A DNA stretch of 64,000 nucleotides from Lepeophtheirus salmonis (GCF_016086655.4 NC_052136.2:47174492-47238491); one strand, 5' to 3'; shown: positions 35,845 through 48,580, counted from the stretch's first letter. The notes: generated by a model from the letters alone, not told the origin. Translations and numbers: made by a program.

Positions 35845-37096
35845 TACCGGGCCGTGCAAAATTATTTACCGATGTTGTAAATATACTTTTTAAGAGGTCT
35901 TGTGGCAACCAATCTGATTGTTTCGTATTTTTACTGTTAAAATAAACAAAAATCCTTCCTGTGAGAGCGTATCAACTTCCACACGTTAGACCATGTCCAA
36001 TCAGGAAACAAAGAGGATCAAAATTGCAGCCCTCTTCCGAGCGGGAGTGCCTCATAACAACATTAAGGAACAGGCTGGGGCCTCGTTGAAGAAAATTTAC
36101 AACGTTTCCAAGCGCTTGGAGGCTGGGGGTGATCTCAAGTATTCCCCTGGGGCTGGCAGGAAGCCCACTGTCTCAACAAGGCAAGTAAAGGCAGTGTTCA
36201 TGGCAAAAAAGATGGGAACGTCGAGATCAACTGTTTCAAGGGCATTGAAAAGGGCTGGAGGAAAGTCCCTGAGGCGTACTGAACACCCTCTGCTAACTGA
36301 ACGTCAGCGAGAAGTCAGACTTGAGCGTGCCAAGAAAATCTTGAATGATATCAAGAGCTCATCTGGACGCATCATCATTTTTTCAGATGAGAAAACTTTT
36401 ACGGTCGATCCTGTTTTCAACAGGCAAAATGACCATGTTGTGAGCTTTGGAGATGTCCAAGATAAGCACCGCGATGTGGCAACAACAAAGCACCCTGCTT
36501 CGATGATGATGTTGGGTCTCGTGGCCTCCAACAGGAAGGCCATGAATCCGGTATAGCTCCCCACTGGCTACAGATTAACAGCGGAGGATTATGTGAAGAT
36601 TCTGGCGTCCAAGGTCCTTCCGTGAATCAAATCCATAGTCGGCAACTCTCCTTGGGTTTTTCAACAAGATGGAGCACCCGCCCACGCTTCCAAGAAAGCT
36701 CAGGAGTGGCTCAAGGACAACATGAACTTTTGGCCCAAGAACTACTGCCCCCCCTCAGAGCCTAGATCTGAACCCACTAGACTTCTCTATCTAGGCGCAG
36801 TTGGCAACCTACGCCTGCAAAAAAACAACAAAAGAACATAAATGCCTTAAATGCTGCTGTTAACCAGGCCTGGGCCTCCATGGACGCTGATTACATCCAG
36901 CAAGTCTGTAGCAGCTTCAGACGTCGTCTGCCCAGTGTCATTGAGTCAAATGGTCTACATTCATTAAATTTGATCACTAACTATTTTTTTATTCTAAAAA
37001 TGTGTTGATAAATTGTTTCTCAGTCATTCGAAATGTCATTATTGTCGGCGATATGTTCTGAACAAAAATGGGTAAGTAATTCTGCACGGCCCGGTA
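35845..37096 (+). mobile_element. Mariner-type DNA transposon, DD37D branch, copy M2
   Basis: Inverted repeats TACCGGGCCGTGCAAAATTA (left) and TACCGGGCCGTGCAGAATTA (right, reverse complement) bound a 1,252-bp element, with TA at each end. It aligns along its length with 10069-11291. It keeps the ~61 bp missing from M1 and lacks ten codons present in M1. Confidence 0.93.
35993..36967 (+). pseudogene. DD37D mariner transposase, broken (M2)
   Basis: The first 187 codons are open: MSNQETKRIKIAALF, the first helix-turn-helix (VPHNNIKEQAGASLKKIYNV), the basic linker SPGAGRKPTVSTRQVK, the second helix-turn-helix (KKMGTSRSTVSRALKRAGG) and FSDEKTFTVD with the first catalytic Asp. An in-frame loss of ten codons precedes MAKKMGTS. 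The frame then stops at TAG 36554, where Trp is expected. Further on come a TGA in VLPWIK, an intact QQDGAPAHASKK (second Asp), a frameshift in the CCCCCC run near 36755, and TAG at 36792-36794, the same nonsense codon as in M1. The remaining C-terminus is legible to ESNGLH. Confidence 0.9.
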
Positions 37097-39239
37097 TTGT
37101 GTATTGTAATTCATATTATGAATATTCTTTCTCAGAATAAATCACGTCCTCTTTAAAATATTATGGAACATAAAAAGCTGTATTGTGAACTAATTATTGA
37201 GGAAGAAGTCAATTTTTTTGAAAAAATTAGCAGTTTCAATTATGAGGCCGTTGACCTACCTCTAAATATTTTCCAATTTCGCTGAAAGATTGCCGACTGT
37301 ATTTTTTTATCAATAGGAATGGTACCCATATAGATAACAAAGACCATAGTACACACATTATCCGTAAACTTTTCGGATTTAAAATCTCCATTCTGTATAT
37401 TTATACAAAATAATATATTTTTTTAAATCATAAGTCGAAGGAAATATAAAGACGCCTTTATCAGAAGCATTATTTTGGCATTGATGTAGTATTACTCTTA
37501 TAGTTTATTTTTATTTTTACTTTTATGAAATTCAATTTTCATACAAATATAAACTTTTATGAATGTGTGTTTAATTTAAATTGATTTGTGAATTAATTGT
37601 TGTGAAAAAAATCGTTTTCTATATTTATAAGTGTGAATAGTAAATAATTTCATTGAAAGAATAATTCTATGGATATTTGTAAATGCTATATATTGATTTC
37701 AACTGACAGTCATATAAAAATATAGCTCCAAAGAAAATATTTAATTTGGGAAACTAGTTGGTAAAAACATAAATACATTATATAATATTTCATTATTTCA
37801 TTTCAATTTTTTTAGTTAACTGGAAAAATAATGTACAATTTAGCTCTACATTAGTTAATTACTATAATATACCCTACAATAATAAAAATACTTCTTATTT
37901 TTAAATCAATTATCACCAATGTTTTTTTATGCTCGTAAAATATTATATATATTAATATGGAACACTTAATATATCTTACTAATACAGGGGAACACTCATT
38001 TTGTACAAATGAATTCAAGGCAAAAAAGGAATTTATTTTTAAATGCCAAATCTAAAACTGATCTTAGTTCTAGTCTCTTAGTCATCTGAATTCTGAAATA
38101 TTTGGAATTATATAAATTTTGGACTATTATCGTTCCAAGTCATTTTTTCCCTTTAAAACAATCCCCAAATTAAAAGTAGGATTAATAAAACTTATGTAAA
38201 ATTGTTTTTTAAGATTAAAACAGATTATTATTGATTCTGTTTTTTGTTCTGAACTCGATATATTTCCATTTTATAGGCTGAAAAATGATGAAAAACGACA
38301 CACTTCTTTACAAACTTATAACTTATTCATAATATATAGTGATAAGGAATATCTTTACTTATATTAAAGCAAAATGATCAAAGTATAATTGGAAAAAAAG
38401 ATTTTTTTTAAAAATATGCATCTCCAAATATTTTTGATATATTTTGTATTTCTTAAGCGATCCAATTTTGAAATATTAAAATACTCTACTTATCGTGAAA
38501 GGATTGCTTTATTGTTTTGATCCTGGTATCTAATTCACAAGGAAGGAGTCCGCTCTACTCCCTTATGAGGTATGGTAGTTTTCCCCCCACAAATTATACT
38601 CATGTCTTCTTTCGTAGAATTCTGAATCAAAATTGAGACGGATAATTGAGATAGAAGTGTCTTCTTTTGTTTGCCTCGATCTTCCTTTTACGAGGCATGA
38701 CGTTATGAAATTGGTATTGAAATTGGAAAAAATATGGTTATAAGTTTGTCTATTTGATAGTACACCCCATAAAAATGGGATCACTACTAAATGGAACAAA
38801 AATCATAAACTTACTTAAGTTTTATTAATCCTATTTATAATTTGGGGATTGCATTAAGAGTAAAAAATGACTCTGAGCGATAGTAGTCTTGAATTACTAT
38901 AATACTATCAAAATTTAGATGACTGAGAAAAAAATTAGGAGCACTTTTGGGCTCTGCACTCATGAATAACTTCGATTATTGTCTTCAATTCATTTATAGA
39001 AATCCCTACCTCCATTTTTTCCCTTGTGTAATGTTTTGTTTAAGATTTATTCGAATAGTTTGTAATGTAAATCAAGGCTAAGTGAATTTAAGTAACTGTT
39101 TTGCTTAAAACTCCTTCCTTTTCTTTATATTATACTTTCTTACTTCAATGGTAGAACTGAGGCTTACATGCTGTTATTATTTTTAATAAATATAACCTCA
39201 AACAAAAACTGGTGAGCTCTAATTTGATTTGGCTAAATT
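37097..39239. other. AT-rich DNA, nothing recognised
   Basis: The minus-strand frame 38563-38799 is the only island of mixed composition. No domain is recognised. Confidence 0.45.
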
Positions 39240-39692
39240 AATGAATATAACGAAAATCCTTCACTTACGGGTTCAAAAGCTAGAAAAAAATTTAGAAGTA
39301 AAAAATCAAGAATCTACAATTACAATAATTAAATATACGAGAAGAATATTTTTATTAACAACTACCCAGTTCTAATGGAGATCTATAACAAGAAGTTGAC
39401 CGATGAAAAATAATTATAACTTGAGGAAGGAATCTTGTATGGGTCTCAAACTATTGAGGAGCTATAATGATGGAAGAGCAAAAAAAAAAAAAGCTCGAGA
39501 TGAAACCCATTTTAAATAATAAGTATATGTAAAGATGTATTAACATTTCATAACGAGAAGATTACAGAAGGAAAACTATTAGCAAGTGTCGGAGAAGTAA
39601 AAATTAACATAGGCCACCCACCTTCGAATCGAAGAAGATGTGGAATTCAAAAAAATTATTAATTAGAGAACAATCCTAGAATGGAATCCCCG

Positions 39693-39895
39693 TAGATCAT
39701 GGACAACGCGGTCGGGAAAAGTTATTCTCTTCGTGTTATCGCCCAGGTGATTCCTAGAGAAAGAAAAATACTTTCTGTATATGGATTTCACTAAAAGATT
39801 CCTATGTCAGATGGAGTAAATGTAATACTATTATGTTTACTTATACTTAATCAGTGCAACTCCATCTAACCAATTAAAGGAACATTAAAAAAACT
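39693..39895 (+). mobile_element. tRNA-derived SINE, copy S1, inserted in Gypsy gag
   Basis: The 5' part (ggtcgggaaaagttattctc) lies between a weak A-box position (39693) and a weak B-box position (39750). The 3' part has gtcagatggagtaaatgtaat and tcagtgcaactccatctaac-caattaaaggaa. The gag reading of copy G3 is interrupted here: sequence matching AATTTGAGAAG and GACTTTGGGACAATTATG of G2 lies on either side. Confidence 0.65.
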
Positions 39896-41120
39896 ATGAG
39901 GCAATTGCGTAATGGTGATGGGGAAAAATGACCCGCCATAAAATAAGTAAAAAGCAGAAGTTAAGAAAAAAACAATTTTTAAATCATTATGTAGTACCGA
40001 GATGTTGAATAAAATAAATAACGCAATGGAAATCAACATTGAAAATGAAAATTCTATAAAAAAAATTATCGTACTTAAAGAAAATTTCCTATGAGAACAA
40101 ACAAATATCATATTAGAACAAATAAAATAAGTGGAACGAAAAGAAAAAGAGGATGAAAAATTTGGTTCATTCTACAATTCATTATGTGTCAAGATAAAAA
40201 CACTGGGTTACGTGAGATGACGTTTGACGCATTGATGTCAAATTTAATTATACTGGAGATCAGAAATGGAAATACAAATAAATTCTTATTCCCTTTATCA
40301 CCCAAGTTATCACCAGCAGAAGTAATTCAGATCTGGGATTTAGGGATGGGAAAAGTCTAGGAAGATACCCAACATAAAACAACAAAATGTTAAAGAGATA
40401 AAAAGTCAAAAAATTCATAGAATGCTCATATTGTAGAAGTAACATTCATTTAAAGGGAGTGTCCGTTATGTAGAAATAAGTGTAATCAATTTAAAAGAAT
40501 AAGACATTATCAAATACTTTGCAGTCAAAAATAGATGTTAAACGATTCGTTGCAAGAAGAATAAAAGGAATTAAGTAAGATAAGAATAACCAAACAGTAT
40601 TACTGGATTTAATTTGTGAAAGAAAGAATATTGGTAAAATTAAAGCAGTTCCCAATACTTAGACAAAAGTTACTATACCAGGAATACAGTTTGTAAAAAA
40701 GATAAGACTAAATAAGAATGTTGTGAACAGATAAGAAAAATAGAAGATTTCTATTGTTGATGGATCGCACATAAAAATTATTGAAAAGTTATGAATTATT
40801 TTCGCGTTAAATTCAATTAAAATTGAAAAAATTGTAATTATTTGTCGAAATATTCCTGAAATATTTTTATCTACACGAGTCGGTGGAGAATTTCAAATCA
40901 TATCCGAGTATTTTCCAAAACAAATTTGTGGAGTGATGGTACAATTTGTAAATAAAAAAAAATGAGATTAAAAAAAAAATAGATGGAAAAATTTAGTTGA
41001 AGATAAGTATTAAAGAAGATTATCAACGATAATCAATTTATTCTGTAAGAAACATACGATTCATTTATAGAAAACTGGTGATAAAATAAATTAACAGAAT
41101 TGAAAGAATGAAAATAATAA

Positions 41121-41366
41121 GTGAAGTTTGGTGATAAAGAAGTAGATTGGTACCATACATTAGTAGTTGTACGCAAACCTAGTAGAAATGGGAGAATATG
41201 TGTGGATCTAAAGGAATTGAGTTACTATGTTAAGAGGCCTATCCATTCCATGAAAACAAATAGGGACTTTTCATCCAACAATATTATTTCAACAAACATT
41301 GTGTTTTTTACAATATTGTATGCAAACCAGGGATATTATCAGATAGAACTAGAAGAAAAATTATGA
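41121..41366 (+). pseudogene. Gypsy reverse transcriptase fragment (G3)
   Basis: These 81 open codons cover the first RT blocks: HTLVVVRKPSRNGRICVDLK with the expected basic and Asp residues, YYVKRPIHSMKTNRD and YANQGYYQIELEE. The sequence continues after a stop in the same frame with MTPWGRRFFRRTPMGF. It differs clearly in wording from the RT at 16.1-16.4 kb, so the two are different Gypsy families. Confidence 0.8.
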
Positions 41367-42719
41367 CAAATGAGTGTCATGACTCCGTGGGGAAGACGTT
41401 TTTTTAGAAGAACTCCAATGGGATTCATAGCCACGGGGGACGCATATTGTCTTCATGGAGATGAGACATTGGAAGGTTATTTAAACACTTACAAAGTCGT
41501 AGAATGTCTTAAGAATCCTACGAAGATTTAGATAAAACAAATAACATTAAATCCATCCAAATTTGTATTTTCACAACCTAAATTATGTTGTTATATTTTA
41601 TCCAAGAAGAGTATTGAAGCAGATCCAAGTAAATTGAATGCTATCAAAGATATTACAGAACCATCTAGTATAAGAAATTGTGAATTTATTTGGGATTACT
41701 AAATCAATTGGGACAGTTCTCACTAAAAAATAGTAAAGTTGTAGGTGTACTGAGAGGTCCCAGATTAGAAACAAAACTGGAATCGGATGCATCGATCATA
41801 AATACAAAAATAAGAGCTAGGCAGACGATTTATTGGACTAGTATGAAGTCAGATAGTGAAAAATGATTAGAATATGTAGAAAATTTATAGGAAGATAACA
41901 TAGTTAACCAGAAATAACGATAATGAGGGTCTTGATACTGTAGTGTTCTACGAACACCACCAACAAACGGAAATAACGGACCGGAGTAAAGCCAATAAGA
42001 AGACCTTTTGATTGGGGGTACAATCATACACTAAAAATATATTCTATAAGGGATTACACTTAAAAAGGATTTACATAGGCATAACTATTAAAATATATTA
42101 ACACGTACAACAAAAGGTACATTTCCATCTATTTAAAACAAATCCCTACGTCATGATCTAATGAATACCAATGAAACCATTTGAGAGCACTTCTGTAGAT
42201 CTGTTTGATTCTGGTGAAAAAATTGTTCGGTATAGGAAGATTGCCTTTCAGGATATCCATATGTATTCAAAAGAGTTCTTTCTTCGGGAGAAGTAACAGT
42301 AACATTAAGAAAAATATTTTCTGAAAGTAAATCACTCCAAAAATCGGATGGAACATCAACAAGTGATATATTTTTTTGGTTATCAAGTATAATTGTGATT
42401 ACCTATCCATTTGAAGAGCTAAATCCCAAGATCCGAAAAGAACAAAAATACTGTCTGGGGAGAATGGAAGAGCAAAGGTGGAAGGAGGAAATCTGCTTTA
42501 ATATTCATAAAAAGGATATACTGGAATGGAAAATACTGAAGCACATAACTTAGATTAAGAAGGTCCCAGATAATTCGAGTAAGATTGGAATATGGAGGGA
42601 GATGATGTGATCATGTAAATGAGAAATATATGTTAATACGCGGAATGAAGAAATTAGTCTACTCTAAGAAATTGAGGTGAATTAATTGATGATGATCAAA
42701 ACATAACAATAAGAATTAC

Positions 42720-42810
42720 TCTGATATCGGTCCTCCATTCTACTCTGAGTCCAACAAGGAGTTACATTATAAATACACAATAAACATTTTGTCTTGTATG
42801 AGCACAAACG
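42720..42810. repeat. Dispersed repeat, second copy of the 20.9-kb family (inverted)
   Basis: This reads gatatcggtcctccattcta and gagtccaacaaggagttac, the reverse complement of the 20970-21020 core. Confidence 0.45.
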
Positions 42811-43269
42811 AATATTCATCAGGTTTGGACTATAATTGAATATTGTAGGAAGGGAAGCTCAATACACATACGTAAAATAATAATGACAAAAGTGACGGGG
42901 AAAAAAATCGATTTTCAGATTAAAAATTCAAAAAAAAAAAAAAAACTGGGGTGTGCGAAAGATGCACATGATTTATATCCCTAATGATACATAGCTAAAT
43001 CCTCTTCAGTTTTCTCATCCATATGCATCGTTGAAATAAATAAATACCAAAAAAACATAAAAATATTCGATTGAACCTCAATAATTTAATTAAAATTTTT
43101 TTAATAACGTAGTCACTAATGAAGAGCAATCCAGAAAAAAAAATGTAGGAAGTATCTTATAAATTAAGAATTTTAATTTTTAATAATGCTAAGATATGAC
43201 ACATATTAGAAATTACGAAAATATTAGATTGATCTTATAAGAAAAGTCAATTATTAAAAAAGAAAAAAG

Positions 43270-43835
43270 AAGTAAAGTAGCACAATTGACAATGCACTTG
43301 GGATAAATTATTCTCTTGAACTCTATGTTCTGGGATTCGATACACATTCGGTCCGAGAGAAGGAAATGTGTAAAAAAACTAACTATAACGATTTAAAAGA
43401 AGCAAAAACGGTTAATGTGCGTGCTCTTTCTTCTATTTTGTGTATTATTGATTAAGTCGTGGGGCTGTTAATATCTCAATCTAAGGAACAATTGCCGCCT
43501 ATTTTTGGTCTGCATTGATTGAAAATACATAATAAAATAAATATTTATGAATTTAAATATAATCATAATATTTTTTCTCTACTTTAAATATAAAAGGTTC
43601 TCCTTTATAGTAGTATATTGTTTTCTCGTCCTAAAATCATATAAAAGGCAGCTGGCATTAACAAGGGTCTTGATTCAGTAGTGACATATATCTAGCTCCT
43701 GCCCTTTCCTCGCACTTTTACAAAAATATTATCTCTACCTATGTGTCTTTGACTTCAAAGACAAATTCTAGGTCATATGGAGTAATTGTAACTTATACAT
43801 AATCAGTGCAACACCATCTCATCAATTAAAGGATA
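43270..43835 (+). mobile_element. tRNA-derived SINE, copy S2, split by ~360 bp
   Basis: The 5' part holds an A box matching the RNA polymerase III consensus (TAGCACAATTG, 43278-43288) and a near-perfect B box (ATTCGATAC, 43335-43343), 57 bp apart. The 3' part (43750-43832) has gacttcaaagacaaattcta, ggtcatatggagtaattgta and ccatctcatcaattaaagga. In other copies these parts are about 30-50 bp apart, so about 360 bp has come in between. Confidence 0.65.
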
Positions 43836-44229
43836 AAAAAAAGGTAAGACAGAGAGAAATACAGGCAGAAAAGGAAAGAAAGGGGGATGTGAAGCGGCGC
43901 TTGAACATACAAAGTAGGTATTTTAAAAATTGCAAAATTCCAATTCTTTAGATTACCTTCTTCTTTCAGTTAATCCAATATCTCCAATATTCATTCCATA
44001 GCAACATATTTATTTGATTTTTTCATAATGGATTTTGTTTTTTATTGCACAGATTTAAATTTATTTTACAACCCTATAACTCAATTGTTATTGTAGGGGG
44101 TGATATATTTACAGAGTGCGTACCCAAAAATTGCAGTAAGCTTTAATTACGATTTTATTCTCATTACTTTTAATATCAAGGGCTTCATTGCCCAACCATA
44201 CGCGAGCTGAATAAATAAAAAAACAAGTT

Positions 44230-44500
44230 TTGTTTGTCCCATGTGTCTAATTTTAAAAAGTCGCAGCAAGAACAAAAAGGCAACTCTCCTCCGTACCAGT
44301 GTTAGTGTTGAGAAGGCTCCAAAGACCATTGGTAGGTATTCCTATCCAGACTGCCAAAGACATTAACAAGTCAATAACAACCTCATACATCCAAGAAGAA
44401 CCAAAAGCTTTGTAGTAACAATAGAGCTGACTTCTATGCTGCCTCTATGTGGCTCTCATCCCCCCTGATATCAACATAGTGCCCCAGCATTATCAGAACC
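44230..44500 (+). pseudogene. Possible mariner/Tc1-type transposase remnant (M6)
   Basis: The plus strand reads KNKKATLLRTSVSVEKAPKT (resembling the start of a helix-turn-helix) near 44265, and RADFYAASMWLSSP near 44420, which resembles the end of a transposase (the DFYAA..MWPPSSPD pattern). The two pieces are close together because the middle is lost. No inverted repeats were seen. Tentative. Confidence 0.28.
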
Positions 44501-44887
44501 AGCGTACCATAATTTTAGAAATGCTGCTAGGTAAATAGAACACAAATATAAAATTTTAGGAAATTTTGTTAACGTTGTTGACCTCTTGCACAATTGCAAT
44601 TTCTTAACGAGTATGAGTGAAGAATTTTTTGTTATGCATTGTTTTAAAAACAAGTTTAAAAGTAAGATATTTTTACAATCAAATAAAGTTTATTTTGTTT
44701 TATAATATTTTTTGTCACTTTACTTTGTTTGATTGTAGCAAACAATGAATGTTTGCGCCTAGACTATTTAATAAATAAAGAAGACATTATTAAACTTTAG
44801 TTGAGACATGAAAGAACAAAAAACAATAAATAGTTCTTCCTGTTTGTTATTTTCTTTTTTACTAATTATCATCTTCATATAATAATA

Positions 44888-45175
44888 TCAATTTATAATT
44901 ACATTAGTAACTACTTTTCTCATATAAATAGATAATGCGACAATTTTTAAATACCCACTACTTTTTTCCTGTTTTCTGTGTCTTTGATTTGGAAGGGAAT
45001 ATCTATGGGCATCAACTACCTCAGAGACTGCCTTGATTACTACATCTTCACAATTTTTATCAAACTTTTTATAAATTATCAAGTTATTGAAAAGTATGAG
45101 ATTATTTAAAGGTGCTGCTGAAGAAAGTGGAGCTGTAAACCGCCAAGACACGAGGGGTTCTATTTTTAAGTTCAA
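44888..45175 (-). CDS. Unrecognised ORF, possible exon
   Basis: This 95-codon frame (KIEPLVSWRFTAPLSSAAPL, then CEDVVIKAVSEVVDAHRYSL) has no recognised domain. The middle part looks protein-like, but the flanks are AT-rich and no splice sites stand out. Confidence 0.15.
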   Translation of the reverse strand: MNLKIEPLVSWRFTAPLSSAAPLNNLILFNNLIIYKKFDKNCEDVVIKAVSEVVDAHRYSLPNQRHRKQEKSSGYLKIVALSIYMRKVVTNVIIN

Positions 45176-48100
45176 GTTCAGATCTAGAATAGAGAATAGA
45201 ATATCATGTGATTCTACTATAGAAATGAGAATCTTGTATATTTAAAATTATACAAACCTGTTGATATAAAAAGTAGTCGAAATTTTCAAATTCAGGAATA
45301 CTTGATTTACTAAGTGAAACTCATAAAATAACTTTCAAATTTCTCTATTATAGATATATTGACATTGAGATCTCCTAAATTTATTCGCTTAAAGTTGCTA
45401 ATATGATGTATTATTCAATGAGTAATCAAAAAACAATGGCTAACACTTAAAATTAAATCTGTCTTCATCCTATCATACTTCCAAAAAACACTAAAAAGAC
45501 TAAAAACTATCTTAAATAAATTAAAAACATGTTAGAATTCATGGAAAATATCCAAGTGTTTAATCTAAAAAACAAATGTTACACAAACACCTAGCACACC
45601 ATTTAAAGCTAAAACACACTTTAAGACCAATCAGGCAATTATTTTTTGTTGTTCGTAAATCCACATACAACTTGAATTATACTTACAAGAATTAGGGCTT
45701 TTATTTTTGATGAGACAAAATACAAAAACTCTTCAGATATGTTATCCGAGATAAGACCAAAGCCAGATAGAGAAAATCAAAGAAACATACTTGTAACTTA
45801 ACCATCCATCTCAAGAGAGCAGATTTGACTCTTGTCTTGCAAAGGAGATTAATAGATTGCAAAATTGAAGAGATCCATTCACGATGAGTAGGCAATTTCA
45901 ATATACCAAATATAATTATTATTTACTTTATTTGAATTTGTATCTATGGTATTATATAGAAATATTAATTATAACGAAGTTTAACGTCTTTATCGTTAAA
46001 TTGAAATGGTGAGCATTATTAAGATAATTTATTAAAATATTATAACATATGCGTATTATGGTAAGTTAAATAAGTATAGGTAAATTTAAACAAAATACAA
46101 CTAAAAATCAATATATTAATTATAACTAAATGTCATAAACAAAGAATTAAACAAATTTAAAAGGACAAATACTATAAATGTTCTTTATAAAAATAAAAAC
46201 AAATAGATTCAACAAATTATTAAGTTAATGAATAATGAAGGAAAAAAGAAGGAAGAAATAAAGGGAAAATTTACCAACCGTTTTCCTGTTCTTATTTCAA
46301 AAATCTAACTTGTTTGAATAAACAACCATTTTTATAGATAAATATTTGAAATTTCATCAAATATAGAGAAATTCGTTAGTACATAAAAATATATTTCGAA
46401 ACTGTTCAAAACAATAGAAATGTATCTTTGAAGAAAAAGTTAATTTCATCATAGAATCTTGATGTGAAAAACATGGAGTTCAAAATAAATAGTCATTTTC
46501 TTTTTATTAAATTAGGTTTTGTCCAGGATAGAGTCAGGATTTCATTCAGAGTTAGAAAATATCAATTTTGTAATCATTTTTTCCAAGATATAGTATATAC
46601 ATACTGTAAAGAATATATTATAATCTACATTATATTATATATATAATGTCATAGGAAGAAGTTAGATGTTCTGAATATTATTTGTAAGAATTATGATTAA
46701 TTGGATTAAGACTACAAATTTTAGTTATATTTATGTATACTTGATTCATGCTAGTAATAATATTATGAAGTTAGAAGATGAGTTGAAAGCAATAGTTCTC
46801 TACTTGTATTACAGCTACACCACTTACTATTTATTTAGGAGTTGACCAGCTCAGATCTTATGTTATTTGCACAATCGTCCTGCATATATACTACTTATTT
46901 TATAATCATAAACGGATGCAAGTTAAAATACCTAGTTCCACTTTTAAAGATAAAATTGATTTGATTCTTTAGTCACAATTTCGAATTAGCCTCGGGTACC
47001 TAATAGAAGGGAGATATAGAGGGGGTGTTTTTGAAATAGATAAAAAAAATTGGACTTGGTAGTCATTAGGCCATACGGTATTAGTCAAGAATAAATGTTG
47101 TTTAATAGTTTATTTTTTATATTTAGAAATCTAAAAATAATATAGTGGATAGATGAGGGGAAAAGAATCTAAGAAATAACAAAACTTCAAAACCAAAACT
47201 ACCCAACACTCGTCTTTGAGAAGCTAACGAATGGAAATTAGTAAGTAATAAGTGTCTGGATATAGATTTTGATTCAAAATGCTTTTTTTTGTTTGTAACG
47301 CTTTTGCGTTTCGATTCACCATAGTATAGAATTGATGGTGGTTCCACCCCTAGCCAGGGTAGGCAAGTTATATTATTTTTGGTTGTATTGAAGTAACTTT
47401 TATATAATCATATTTCACACTCCCATGCATATCTTCTACAAGATTTATTGATTTTTATTTATGTTTACATAAGGGAATGCAAATGAATGCGCTTTGATTA
47501 CCTTAAATGCATTTAGTGACAAGGATTATGCACAAAGTTATGTTTTTTATTTATTTTAGTAACTTTTTTTAACATGCATTTTGTTTCAAGTAGCAATTCC
47601 AGAATAGGAGGAAGAAACAATTTATTTGTATTAGTATATGCATTTTATGTTATACATACCATATGTAATATGTTAGGGTGAAACGAATCCCCTATCATTA
47701 TCTTTCTTTCAAATAGTCAATTAAATCTCCAAATTTATTCATAACACGGAATCCATTCTTCATTTCAGCAATGCCAACTGATTTAGTAGCTATTATGCAT
47801 CCATAAACACGCTAAATTCCTAGGTATAAGTACTTTTCTTATCTCCTATGAAAATTAGTATTCTAGTAACAACTGTAAAAAAGAAAAGCAAAATTTAACT
47901 GGTTGAGCTGCCATTTTAACACTGTGTGCTTATGATTAATATTCACTTGAAATAGTACCTGGGATTGCCTAAAGTGATCTGACGTCGTCTCAAAACAAAT
48001 TTTGCTTGAATAGTATAGATGATAACTCCCCAACAAGGCCTCAGTCTCACCCTCCATTTTTCATGTGTACCCTCACATGTAACTACTGAATACTTATATC

Positions 48101-48409
48101 ATTTAATATTTGTTTTGTCATCAATAATGAAAGAATAACAATAAATATGTTTTAGAAAAAAGAAAATAAAATATTGCGCTAACTTATAAACACAAACAAA
48201 ATTCATTTTAAAATATCCGCGCTTGTATTTAATTCAAATTTTAACATAGTAAAAAAATACTCCTGAATTATGATATATGTACGTACATAAGAGACTAATA
48301 ACAAAAACAAACAGAAATAGTTAACATGTTATATGTTGTACGCCTACAATATTTAATTAATTGTGGCAATATCTTTATTTCTTATTCATAAATACTTATA
48401 TAATTTACA
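45176..48409. other. AT-rich DNA, nothing firm
   Basis: Short frames at 45701-45901, 47123-47347 and 47863-48057 lack domains. The last begins MEGETEALLGSY and could end at a donor (CCCAG|GTACTA), but nothing confirms it. Confidence 0.4.
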
Positions 48410-48580
48410 TCTGATAGCTCTATATACAGTGCACCCTGTATACAAGTTTGAGGCCATATGTACACCCCTACTACATCGTTAGTTTTTCGATCAAAAATGT
48501 ATTAATCACATATACATCATAGAGGACTACATGCAATGTAGCCGGTGACTTGTTTTCATATATTCATATAAACAGAAAGA
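48410..48580 (-). repeat. Dispersed repeat, second copy of the 14.5-kb family
   Basis: The reverse complement reads gaaaacaagtcaccggctac, tagtcctctatgatg and cagggtgcactgtatatag, matching the blocks and order at 14510-14685. Confidence 0.4.

Larger units (their letters stand above)
39240..42600 (+). mobile_element. Gypsy-type retrotransposon, copy G3 (gag to integrase), decayed
   Basis: The gag part aligns with 26600-27490 (ttagcaagtgtcggagaagtaaaaat; gttgaataaaataaataacgc). A zinc knuckle follows at about 40420-40545 (CSYCRSNIHLKGV, then after a shift CPLCRNKCNQFKRIRHYQIL then C; one knuckle Cys is Phe). A protease-like IVDGSHIKII lies near 40755. The RT is 41121-41366 and beyond (HTLVVVRKPSRNGRICVDLK, GYYQIELEEKL, RRTPMGFIATGDAYCLHGDE, ITLNPSKFVFSQPKLCCYI). 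An integrase zinc-binding start reads ARQTIYWTSMKSDSEK near 41815. The piece that should hold the catalytic YVDD-like box between the GDE and TLNPSKF blocks is shortened and the box is gone. Many stops. LTRs were not found. Confidence 0.78.

Noticed and set aside
36304..36564. Minus-strand ORF of 86 codons
   Set aside because: It is the antisense of the mariner transposase in copy M2.
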